Source of the DNA: Rhyacophila brunnea
Lineage: Eukaryota; Arthropoda; Insecta; Trichoptera; Rhyacophilidae
Reading direction: 5' to 3'
DNA length: 64,000 nucleotides
Assembly: GCA_022495005.1 (NCBI GenBank)
Contig: JAGYXB010000369.1
Location: 62,001 to 126,000 of the forward strand
Shown here one piece after another: positions 20,638 to 31,140 of the stretch (positions within the stretch are counted from its first letter, which is position 1; every line of letters starts with the position of its first letter). The notes beneath the pieces were generated by a model. The model did no database searches, was not told the origin of the DNA, and saw only the letters and a program-made list of their open reading frames with translations. Position numbers and translations under genes: made by a program.

Positions 20638-20965
20638 TACTAGCTGAGCCAGCTGGCTCTCGCCAGTCTGTCTCGCTAGGTCTTGCAGACGGCTTGGCGG
20701 TATTGGATATTAATATAATTGTGAAGTATGCATAGGCGGCGCCATAATTTTCCCTTCGTCATAGATTTTCATTCACCTCAGACAGTTTGATATTTCGCTG
20801 ATTTGTCAGTTTTACGATTTGCAAGTCGTCACTGCCAATATAAATTCGGGGTCATATGCGTAGTCTATTCTGCAGTCTGGCCTTTACAATATCGTCTGAC
20901 ACCACTTCAGACTGATAGGCCTAGCAGAACAGCTGGCAATCGCCGATTGCTACTACTGACATTTT
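20638..20965 (+). repeat. Dispersed repeat C, copy 1
   Basis: It begins ACTAGCTGAGCCAGCTGGCT followed by CTCGCCAGTCTGTCTCGC, a G+C-rich start with internal symmetry. It matches 29006-29295 over nearly its full length, including CTCGCTAGGTCTTGCAGAC, TGTGAAGTATGCA, GATTTGCAAGTCGT and GGCCTT. The class is unknown. Termini without clear inverted repeats would suit a Helitron-like or SINE-like element. Confidence 0.72.
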
Positions 20966-21002
20966 AATAGAATATACCTAATATGTTTATATATTGCACT
21001 TT

Positions 21003-21303
21003 CTCATTCATTCTTATTTATTTTCGTTAAACTAAGAACATACATTACACGTCATGTTGTTGGTTAGTTTTTTATAATTCATTAAACCCTGTCTAAATCA
21101 AACAATAGTAGTTAAAATATTATTTTATCTATTAAATATCCAAAATGATGTATGATTTAATGGCATAATTTTAAATATTTTATAGACAGATACGTATTAT
21201 GGCTTGGTTTCCCAGGGTTTAATTGAATTTAAAAAACTAACCAACAACATGACGTGTAATGTATGTTCATAGTTTAACGAAAATAAATATGAATGAATGA
21301 GAA
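21003..21303. repeat. Large inverted repeat (foldback)
   Basis: The arm starting TTCTCATTCATTC and running through ACATTACACGTCATGTTGTT GGTTAG to 21110 is answered by the complementary arm at about 21190-21303, ending GAATGAATGAGAA. The arms pair almost perfectly over roughly 80 bases and more loosely further in. The centre matches the hAT MITE family centre. Confidence 0.8.
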
Positions 21304-21414
21304 CACTATCTGTAAATTGTAGTCTTAGTTCAATGTAAATAAATACGTATAACTAACAACGTTTAGTCTGTACTATCTATGGTGGATCCACCCTACCTCC
21401 ACCCATCGCCACTG
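21304..21414. mobile_element. hAT MITE right end, diverged copy
   Basis: ATCTGTAAATTGTAGTCTTA ... TATCTATGGTGGATC ... CCTACCTCCACCCATCGCCACTG follows the right 105 bases of the MITE at 6888-7471. A matching left end is not present upstream. Together with the foldback just before it, this looks like a rearranged family member. Confidence 0.68.
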
Positions 21415-22117
21415 CAGGATAGTCTTATTTTTCATACATTTAGATTATTGCGATATAATACGTTTTATTTATTCAATGGGATCACCTTAGATTGCACCCA
21501 CTATTTCTTATAATAAGTCTTTTAAGATACTCGTAATTACCACTCTGGAGGGGTGTGTCCATATGCTTTGCTTAGGAGCAAAAATGGTACTTTATTTTAA
21601 AATTCGTAAGTTCTTAATATACTAATGAATAAATTTCAACATGCTAAAATTATTATTTAACAAATTATCTTTGTGGGGAAATAAAAAAAATATTATTTTT
21701 ATCATGTACAAAAATGGAAAAATAAACAGGTAGGTACTTAATTATTGTACCTAATTGTGTCGTATAGAGGTCATAATCGACTATATTTGACTATAAGTAT
21801 ATATTTCACTTAGAAGAAATAAAAGATGAAATAGCAAACAACATGCATAATATCATTATCAAAAGAAACATTATTGCAATTTAATTTTTATTAATATTAA
21901 TAGTTACTAATGATATAAAAGAAGAAGAAAGGTTACTGTATTTTTATATGTAATTATTATTATAAAATATATACCTGAACATTATTAATGTTTAATTACT
22001 TGTATTAAACGTCACATGAATTTCATTTACCAACGAAATGTAAAAATAATATAATTATTACTGAATCACGATAACTACCTATCTATTTTATATGGAAGTG
22101 TGTGATACTTCGACGTT
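21415..22117. other. A+T-rich intergenic DNA
   Basis: No gene or repeat pair recognised. Confidence 0.35.
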
Positions 22118-22486
22118 GATCTGACAATAGTATCTATCTGACATTTATAGTCAATTTTCAGGCGGTTCAAAAAACTGTTTTTGTCGGTATCAGTATTATT
22201 TTTATTTTTCAAGTGAAATGATTTAATATTAGTACTAAAACAGTCATTTAAAGATGTATGAAAATTGTAATGTCATAATAAAATAAATCACGCAGATAGA
22301 TAATATTTCTTTTTAGTTTCTAGACACTTCGATGTAGATAGACACTATTTTCCACGTCAAATTTGAGCATTTTAGGATTTTTTTCGTAGAACAATAATAT
22401 TTCCATTCGATCCGTCACCATTTTGTACAAAATGCACCAATAACCTAGAATTTGCCAAAACTGCAGATAGATACTATTGTCAGATC
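22118..22486. mobile_element. MITE-like element with 23-bp perfect inverted ends
   Basis: The arm from 22118 to 22140 (starting GATCTGACAATAG, ending TATCTATCTG) is exactly complementary to 22464-22486. A related string TAGATAGACACTATT lies internally near 22337. The flanks (ACTTCGACGTT and ACAGTCGACTT) do not give an unambiguous target duplication, so the true ends may lie a few bases further out. Confidence 0.78.
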
Positions 22487-24328
22487 ACAGTCGACTTACT
22501 ATAATATTGAGAAGAGCGTAATATGTACCTATATAATGTAGTTTCTTATTTATTAAGTCTGAAATTATTCAATTTATTGATGGAATTATTAAAATTATCT
22601 TCATCTTACAATAAATGTCTTGATTGAAATTGATTATTTATGGGTGCTAATAGAAATGTCACATTTTTCGATTACTTATTCCTGCAAATTCTAAATTTGA
22701 AATCTGATACGCCAAATGAACTTGTTTTGCGAAAGAAAACAAATGACAATCTAAGTCTTTTAGTTTGACAGATAAAAAGCAGTGACTTGATTTTAGATTA
22801 TATTTTCGTAATAATTAGTGAGGAAATATGTATTTATTTTGTGTTAAACTCAAGAATACGCCAATGTGCTACTTACAGATTTGAATAATTTTGTGGAATA
22901 TTAATTTAGAAATTTTGCAATATTGATTATATAGAAAGAATTAAGCGACATTATAATCGATTTGCGGTAGTCGAAAGGCAAGATGCGAAAATGTATGGTG
23001 ACGGATATAAAACGCGATTTAAAAACGATTTTATCTGTGATTGTGTCGAGTTTTATCAGATTGTGCCCGATTCAAATGGAAGTAGATTCGGGACTCCAAA
23101 AATTGAAGTGAATTCCTTTAATAATCAACAAAGTGGTATTTAAATAAAAAAGTTGACGTGTTTTCCAAAATCTCTTAGGATAATAATATATAGGAGATAA
23201 TACAGTCATAGATTTAATATAACTAGCACAGCGCCTTTCTACGCACTCCTGATTCCCGGGAGAGCAATAAGGAGCAATTACAAAGGCATGGAGTCCAGTG
23301 AACATCTCATTATTTAGTTTAATATTTATTAACAGACAAAATTAAAACGATAATCGAAAAAAATATTTTATTCAGTTGGGACGTTGAGATATCGTAGCAA
23401 TTAATTTTGGGTTTTATTTTACTCAAAACCAAGGCACGATCAATCAAGCATCACATTTCTGACCCCTCTTAATAAAACGATTAGTATGTAAATAATGCAA
23501 TAATCAACAACAAAAACTCATTCATTGCTATGGTTATGGCTGGTATGGCGGTAGACTTTTAATGTACTTATTAGAAAAATACTGAAAAATAATACACAAA
23601 TAGCAGTTTTCATTTATGTATGCAATTAACACTGTTGAAACATTGAGTTTTCAATATTATGTTTGGTCTTTTGTATGAAAAAAGTTAAATCGCGTTATCA
23701 CAGTTTACGTTTATACTATTAACAGGTATTTTCAATTAATAACACTTTGTCAGTATAATAAAGTAAATGTTTAACAATTCACAATAATATGACATTAAAA
23801 TATTTTTTAAACAAATAAATAAAAAACGACATAATCACAAGCTAAATAATACATCTTTGAAGGAAAAATGTAAAGTAAGAATAGCGACCAATGCCGAAAT
23901 AACAGTGAGGAGTCTATCAAGTAAATGTACCTTATCGAAAGGTATTGGAAAATCACATTCACGTAAGTGGAATATGTCGATAACTGAAACAAACTAGTAG
24001 AATATTATTTATATTATCCTCGCAGTTGCTATAGTGGAATTTATTTTCTGTTTCTCAAAAGATAAGCTGAAACCAAAACCAAAGAAATAAACAGCCATAT
24101 TTGGATTAAGTAATATAATATTATAACATGGTTTCTAAATAGATGGTGCACTACGAACCATCGAACTGCTCGACTAAATTATCAGCGTGGAAGCATTATC
24201 CGTTGTCAAATAGACCGGTACAACGGGTTTTGGCATGCTATGGATACACCATTATAATAAAGTGGTTAGATACATCTGACAAAAATCTACCAAAAAATTG
24301 TAGAGGTTTCAATAAACCCTACAACTGA
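22487..24328. other. A+T-rich intergenic DNA
   Basis: No gene recognised. A 23-base string at about 23176-23198 (TAGGATAATAATATATAGGA followed by GAT) recurs at 32104-32126. This may be a scrap of a shared repeat. Confidence 0.35.
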
Positions 24329-24373
24329 CGCATTATTGTCTATGCCCATTTATGTAGCGTAGACAATAATGCG
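24329..24373. repeat. 17-bp stem hairpin
   Basis: CGCATTATTGTCTATGC (24329-24345) pairs with GCGTAGACAATAATGCG (24357-24373), with one G-T type change, across an 11-base loop. It is shorter than a usual microRNA precursor. It may instead be a tiny palindromic element. Confidence 0.65.
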
Positions 24374-25525
24374 AACAGGAAATGACAGTAGTAATTGCGC
24401 GCTCTCCGAAATGTAGTATACACGCGACGCTAGTCCGTTCCTCTTTTCATAACTAAATTCCAAAAGTATAACTTAAATCTTCACACTCAAACATCAATCA
24501 ATAATACTGTCATTACATTGTGCCGTGGATCGAACTTTATTTGCACCTGAAATAAATAAATCTAATAATTACCAACAAGTGTCTCTATCTACCTGCCTCA
24601 ACACATGTCACACACAAACAGCCTTCTGAAAATAATTATAATAGATGTTGCATCCCACCATCAAGAAAAAACTATATAAAACATCTATAGAATCGACCCT
24701 ATTGCATTGTTTTAAGTACACTGTATATTTATGAGAGCTAAAAATAATAGAAGCGGATCGATATAAGCAGATTAAATATTAACTGAACCGGTTTTGTTCG
24801 CCTCAGAGGGACATTATCAAATAGAAAATAAATATTGATGTGATTAAAATTCATGTTTATTATTTTTTTTCAATAAACACAGTTTGTTTGCATTAAATAA
24901 GCTACGTATTTAATTAACACAAAAAAGTATGTTTCTGTACTCTGAAACATACGTCTTCTGGTCACTCTAACAAAGGGTCGATCCACCCCTGCGTTGTTGA
25001 GCAGTACCTAGTTAAATCACGGGCTTAAATCAAACGCAGCCACCGAATTAATTTGAACTTCTGCTGCCAGTCTGTTTTAGGTCACTCCCCGATGTTGGTT
25101 TCCAGAATAATCTGAAATTGAATTTCTGTTGCATCTGAGTATCGAATATGGCAGCTAATTAAATTGCTTCACTCATCCACGTACCTACGACCAACGTAGT
25201 GATGTAAATTATTGCGTGCATCAAACTTAGTTCAAATTGCAATACATATTTGCACTGAACATACATGATAATAATGTTCTATTTCAATCGCCGCTTGATG
25301 AAATCGATGAAGTCATAATATATCATTCGATTATTCTATTGTGAACAGCTAATACAATTTTGCTACTTTTTACGGAATATTGTTTTCAATGCTTTATATA
25401 TTACGGTAGTGTTGCTTGGAATACGTCACATTGTACAAAAACGATTATTGACAAAGTAAAAGTCACTGTATATAAAGTATAAAAAAATTTTTGCTACCAA
25501 CACCATTATTAAAATAAATGCAGGT
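24374..25525. other. Intergenic DNA, partly less A+T-rich
   Basis: 24930-25320 is less A+T-rich than neighbours and I found no partner in the window, so it could be single-copy host sequence. No exon or promoter can be assigned. Confidence 0.3.
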
Positions 25526-25847
25526 AATTGATAGATGGCACACAGCAGCCTCCGGTGATTGAGGTAATCATGAATCAATCATGGTTGGGACATGTGTTCC
25601 GGATGACGCCAAAGAGTGCAACATTTCGTACCCTTGTGGCACAGCATCAAGGGTTCCGTTACCGTGGCCGGCCCTCCCTCACCCTGCGCGGTATTACAAA
25701 AGCGACCTACGTGCTGCAGGTCTGACATGGCGGGAGGTGCAAGAGTTGGCGATGAACCGAGGAAAGTGGCGCGAACTTCTGCCTGCCCTATACCACAATG
25801 TTGAGTCGTGACAGGGTGAAAGAAGAAAAAGAATTGATAGATGGCAC
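25526..25847 (+). mobile_element. 5'-truncated RTE-like LINE with perfect 16-bp target duplication
   Basis: AATTGATAGATGGCAC occurs at 25526-25541 and 25832-25847. Between them the plus strand encodes the last part of a LINE polymerase in two frames: WLGHVFRM and RGRPSLTL in one, DLRAAGLTWRE and NRGKWRELLPALYHN in another, so one frameshift lies near 25680. The 3' end is a short purine tail (GTGAAAGAAGAAAAAG). The family is the same as 12035-12468. The clean duplication shows a single, relatively recent, strongly 5'-truncated insertion. Confidence 0.93.
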
Positions 25848-26961
25848 TAAGTTAGATTTATTGGCAAAAATGTAAATATGTTTTTTGATAACATGTTTGG
25901 TATAATTGAGGACCGGATTTATTTGCTAGTGCATGTTTTGTTTGGGTGTACCTACCTATGCACAGTTATGAGAGTTGCAGAGAAATCCGTTTTGAGACAC
26001 GTATGATCAAAAAAAAAAATATAGCACATATAAAATACATATTTGAGACATTAGAGCAAATTGAGACATTAGTGCATATTTTATGGACGTTTGCTCTTAT
26101 TTATAAAACATCATAGTTTGTCCGATGATAGCTGTGATTAAGACTCATTTTTTTAAAACTGGAAGTACTCTTAAAACTGGAGGAGACATGGTGGAATATG
26201 TTAATAAAATATTATCTCCCATCCCAGGTGTGATGGGAGACAAATACGAAACATTCGAAAATATTTTATCCAAAAATCCAGATTTAGACAATCGTTAATA
26301 ATAATGATGTTCACATAACTAAAAAGGTGTGGATTTATCAGAAAACTATTGAATTAATTCATAGTCATTTTAAACTGTACCTTATTATTTCCAGAACTTC
26401 AAAAATAGGGGGATACAATACACCAGAGATGGAGAACGTATAAATATGCGTATAGACAAAGTTATACGGCAATTATCTTTGTGTCAGACGCGGGGCTGGT
26501 ATTGACATATTATAGATGTAAAAATTGAATCTAAAATTGAAAAGACACTAAATAATATTTTCATTTTTTGAATTTTACAACATTTCATAAACTTAAAAAC
26601 ATCTCCAAGAATCAATATAAAAAATAAAAAAAATAACACCCTCTATTTTGGCAATATCTTTTATTTATGAGTTCCCTGGTTAGGGAGGATTGCGAAAAAC
26701 TATTATCTTGGATGAATTATATCAAATCGAAAGTAAAATATTGTAAGGCAATGATTTGACCGGAACATGACATCGTGCAGGATAAAAAGACTAAAATTAT
26801 AAACCCAATAAAATAAATGTTGTGTTGAGTAAATTTAGTAAATATGTACCTATTTAGTGGGTAGATAGGTGGGTACCTAATATTTTTGGCTGCCATTGTG
26901 CAAATACATATTATTTAGGTTTGGTTTTGAAGGAGTGAGTTTTTAAAAGAATTAAAACGAC
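25848..26961. other. A+T-rich intergenic DNA
   Basis: No gene recognised. Small local direct repeats occur: ATTGAGACATTAG at about 26050 and 26060s, and AAAACTGGA at about 26155 and 26180. Confidence 0.35.
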
Positions 26962-27973
26962 GCCAGATCTAATAACTAAATTTGTAATACCATGACTGCA
27001 ATTATTCCCGCTAATTGTTATTTTTAAATATACTTACATATTATATTTATTAATAAGGCAAGGTATAAACATAAATTTTGGGGTTAAATAATACAAAATA
27101 AATGCAATATTTTAATAGAAAAAATAAAAGTTTTCCCTCCATCAAGTGGTATTTTACGGGAAAAATATTTCAAAAGACGTTTATTAGGTAAATTAAGAGT
27201 AGGAGTCATAGCTAAAATATAATGTTTATAGTATTAGCAATATAGTATTTTAATAGGTATCTCTGATAATTAGCAATGCCTTTTCCTCCGTATTCCTTCA
27301 ACCTCTTTCAATGCTAGAGCGGTCTGTCGCATTTTATCAATAGCGGAATTATCAAGTTACGTTTATGCTCGACAAAATATTCAACATCAAAGCACAGCAA
27401 CACAGGTGAAAGCTCAGACAAGTAATCCTGGCTCCGAATAGGAATAAAACTCACATTTGAAATATTTAACAGAAATGTTCTTTGAAACATCCTATTTAAG
27501 TTAATTATTATTTAAGTAGACACATGTATGCATCATTATTTTCATCAATGGTCTTACTAAAATATTATGTTAGAAGGTATAAAGACGTTAAACTTAATTT
27601 GTCAAAATACATAAATATAAGTAGGTACATAAGTACAATATTATTACTAAATGGGTAAGTCACCATTTATGCCCCATAATATAATATATATATTCTGCAT
27701 ATATAATAATTATAATATAGTACCAACCAAGTACCAACTGATGCAGGCGTTATGTACCTACAGGTACATATTCAGAAACTTTTAACAAATATATTGGTTC
27801 ATACCACGAATTCAAACACACGGTATGGTGATTAAAAGTGAAAAAACATTAATTTGACACAAGCATTTCTCAAATTGTGGATCGTGAGCTGAAAATTTTA
27901 ATCTGTGGAATTTAACACAGGAATTGAATTGCGCATTATGCATTCAGGCATTCTTCAAAGTACAGATCTTATA
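26962..27973 (+). repeat. Paralogous block A (partner 33289-35835)
   Basis: It aligns in order and orientation with 33289-35835. Shared strings include GCCAGATCTAATAA, AATACCATGACTGCAATT, TTTTCCCTCCATCAA, GTCTGTCGCATTTT, AGTAATCC, TATTATTACTAAATGGGTAA, ATTCAGAAACTTTTAACAAA, CACGAATTCAAACACACG and GCATTATGCATT. The copies differ by many substitutions and indels. No protein family is recognised in either. An old large transposon or a local segmental duplication would both fit. Confidence 0.75.
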
Positions 27974-28055
27974 TATAATTTTACTGTAAAATTTTACATC
28001 TTCCAAAAAATGTAGACTGTAATACGCGCGGGTCTTTACGGTCTTTACTTTAGGT

Positions 28056-28714
28056 CAGGGGCGGGCAAACTTTTTGGATGGAGGGCCAAATTCAAGAATT
28101 CAAAATGAGCGGCGGGCCGCAAGTAAAATATCATTTTTAGATATACACTATTTATTATCACGAAAAATAAACATTACAAAAAAAATAATGAGAAGAATGA
28201 AACTGTTGTACATTTTTTTTAAATTCAGGTGTTAATTTTGTAGTTGATATTCTCAAAACTGCTTGTAAATGGGCATCAGAGATATTTGATAGTAACGAAT
28301 TTTAATTGAGGTTCATGATCGAAAATGTGTATTCACATAATATGTGAACAAATATAGTATATAGGTTGATCCAAAAATAACGAATATTTTTCTTACATAA
28401 TCTTTAAGTTGGTCGAATTTGTCTGAATTAAGGACATTGTAAAATTGGGGATTTCTTCACGACGCTGCAATTCTCTTAAATCAGTGTCACACTGCAGATA
28501 AATAATCTCAAGTTGTAGCTTTGTCGGTACACTATCAATATCTATTTAAAATGGATCGCGTACTATTGCTAAACAAATTTTAATCTATTGTCAATATTAA
28601 AATATATATATATAAAAGTTATTCGTAATCAAAAGTACAATTAATGATGGCGGGCCGCAAAAAAATACCCGGCGGGCCACATGCGGCCCGCGAGCCGCAG
28701 TTTGCCCCCCACTG
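28056..28714. mobile_element. hAT-type element, 659 bp, perfect 8-bp target duplication
   Basis: The left end is CAGGGGCGGGCAAACTTTTT and the right end AGTTTGCCCCCCACTG. CTTTAGGT is duplicated at 28048-28055 and 28715-28722. GGCGGGCCGCAA is present near both ends in direct orientation (28110 and 28650). The CAGGGG.GGGCAAACT terminus is a widespread hAT signature. The interior is A+T-rich with no transposase frame. Confidence 0.93.
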
Positions 28715-28722
28715 CTTTAGGT

Positions 28723-29005
28723 CGTTTACCGCATATAGACAAATACTGGCAAATATGCGGAAAAATTAATGCCAAAACACACTAAAAAAATATTGTAAAC
28801 TTTTGTTTTGGACAAAAAAAACAGTAAATAGTACCTACATATTTAAAAATAGTTAACTGTGTCGTTTTTTTTTTTTTTAATGTGTTTAGTTTATATTGTG
28901 TTTCTTATTTAATTATTTGCACTTATAAAAAACGAATTTGAAAATAGTAATGTAACTTTATATTGATCATTTAAAATTGTGTTTTCTTTTGTTATTTTAT
29001 TATAA
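28723..29005. other. A+T-rich spacer
   Basis: No feature recognised; poly-T run near 28865-28878. Confidence 0.35.
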
Positions 29006-29295
29006 CTAGCTGAGCCAGCTGGCTCTCGCCAGTCTGTCTCGCTAGGTCTTGCAGACAGCTTGGCGTCCTAATGAAATGATATTGGATTTTAATAAAATTG
29101 TGAAGTATGCAGAGACGGCGCCGTTTGGCATGTCGCTGATTTGTTACTTTTACAATTTGCAAGTCGTTACTGTCGATATAAATTTAGCGTCATATGTATA
29201 GTCTATTATGGATTTTGGCCTTCAGGATGTCATCTGATACCATCCCAGGCTGCTAGACCTAGCATAATACCTGACAATTTGATTGCGATTGAATA
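29006..29295 (+). repeat. Dispersed repeat C, copy 2
   Basis: It starts ACTAGCTGAGCCAGCTGGCT and follows 20638-20965 to near its end, with a small deletion in the CATAATTTTCCC region and an added CCTAATGAAATGA stretch. About 15-20 percent differences by eye. Confidence 0.72.
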
Positions 29296-29520
29296 TAATG
29301 TAATAGAAGAAGGTTAGCCATATAAAAAATAAATTTAAACTATTAAGTTATTTTGTTTCATTGTCTAAAAAAATGCTTGCAGCCATAGAATAATATTTAA
29401 AAAAATTAAAATTTGAATTAAAATTTTAGCGATAATATGTTTCACGCTGCGGGACGTTCATATCGAAACAAATGTTGATAAAAGAAGAAACATATAGATC
29501 TGAGAGGAAGTAATTATTAG

Positions 29521-29950
29521 GTTGGAAAAGAATTCGTCCAGCAGTGTATTGATATAAATTGATTATGATAATGGCATTATAAATAGGTAGATTATGTATA
29601 TTATATAGCGATTATTCATAGGACCAAAAAGAGTAGAATCGGCTTAGAGAAGCCTTCTTCCAGCAGTGGATTGACCTGGTCTAATGATGATAACGATGAA
29701 ATGAATATATTATATTGAAATATTTGATAAATGCAGCAATGTATATATGAAACAGGAATGGAATTAGTTTTGAGAGGCCTTCATCGAGCAGTGGATTGAT
29801 CCTGGTTCATGATAATAATGACGATATAAATGGGTAGGTAAATTTTAATATCACCAATTTTAATAGATATAGCAGTTCATATGACCAATAGGATTATTGA
29901 TAAAACCTTCATCCAGTAGTGGAATGCGAATAAGCATAGTGATACATATT
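29521..29950 (+). repeat. Array of degenerate LINE 3' ends, period about 122 bp
   Basis: Four successive units each carry a form of AGAGGCCTTCATCCAGCAGTGG followed by ATTGATC and a GATGATAAT-rich part, at about 29521, 29642, 29764 and 29890. This is the 3' end of RTE-like LINEs such as 53360-53790, whose last codons read EAFIQQW. The A+T-rich spacers between units also resemble each other. Two more units occur at 30960-31080 and 31081-31140, after unrelated sequence. Confidence 0.72.
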
Positions 29951-30329
29951 AATTCTTCTATATAACCACGCGAATGGAAATAATGGATAATACGACGTAG
30001 ACGACTCATAGTGTGATTAGGGTATGAAATTTTCATAATTCACTATTTTATTTGCTTATACGCACGCATGCATTTTACTTATATTATGTAATAAAATATT
30101 TACAAAATAAAATGAAATAATATTATATACGTTGTGTAATAATTACCTATAGTAAATGTCATTTTTAATAATTTACCTCCCTAAAAATAATTATGTTTAC
30201 GTTGTCTTTGAATATAAAAGTTCGAATAAAAATATTTTAGTCTATGTTTGTTATTGTGAATTATTGTGAAGCTGATAAAATAAATGACAGTCGGATAAAT
30301 GTCGAAAAATGCAAATAATAAGATTCTGC

Positions 30330-30481
30330 GGTACAGTTCTGTTATGAGGTATTCAGCGGAAAACACATTTTGAAAATAGCCGATATGTTAGGTTTGGTTA
30401 GGTTAACCTAACAAATAATCCAGTATCTCAGCTATTTTCAAAATGTGTTTTTCGCTGTATTCCTCATAACCGAACTGTACC
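30330..30481. mobile_element. Palindromic MITE-like element, 152 bp
   Basis: GGTACAGTTCTGTTATGAGG at the left is complementary to the right end CCTCATAACCGAACTGTACC with one mismatch. The complementarity continues inward through AAAACACATTTTGAAAATAG. The centre carries TTAGGTTTGGTTAGGTTAAC CTAAC, that is TTAGG-like units meeting their complement. The whole sequence could fold into one long hairpin. Confidence 0.85.
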
Positions 30482-30959
30482 AGTATGGACATAATAGGTT
30501 AACCGAGTGGCTAACATCCATTTATCGTAAACATAAAAAAATCTGTAGTAAATGTGCCGCAGAGGTGGACATGAGATTTTACAACTTTCTTTTTAGACCA
30601 AACCAAACCTAACCTGGAGAGTGAAAATAGTTAGTTTTATCACCACATTTCATAATTGGGGAAAGAGAATAATTGACCTCAATACTTATAATAAATAAAT
30701 TTACTTCAGTGGGTCCAATTTCAAACAGTTTGAAAAATGTAACACTGATCGGTACTATCAACCATAATTGAAAAACGTGAGCAGAATAGTGCATAATATT
30801 ATTATTTTAAATAACTTAATAATTTGAAAGTCAAGACAACGTACCTATCACAAAATATGTTATATATTAAATCCATTACAATTTAAATTCAAATACCATC
30901 GTTATACATTAATATATACATATCTACGTACTCACCGTAATTACTATATTACCAGATAA

Positions 30960-31140
30960 ATAGAATTAGGTTGGAGAGAACTTCATCTAACAGTAGATTG
31001 ATCGAGGATGATGGTGATAATAATAATGAATTGAATAGGAACCTAGGTAAATATTATCACAAATTTGATAACATAATTTGTGAACGAAAGGAATGGAATT
31101 ACTTTGCTTGAACAGTTTGATGAAGGTTTGGATTGATTCA
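30960..31140 (+). repeat. Further degenerate LINE 3'-end units
   Basis: GGTTGGAGAGAACTTCATCT followed by AACAGTAGATTGATCGAGGA and a GATGATGGTGATAATAATAA tract is a diverged unit of the array at 29521. A second, more decayed unit follows at 31081-31140 (GGAATTACTTTGCTTGAACA ... GGATTGATTCAGG). Confidence 0.55.
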
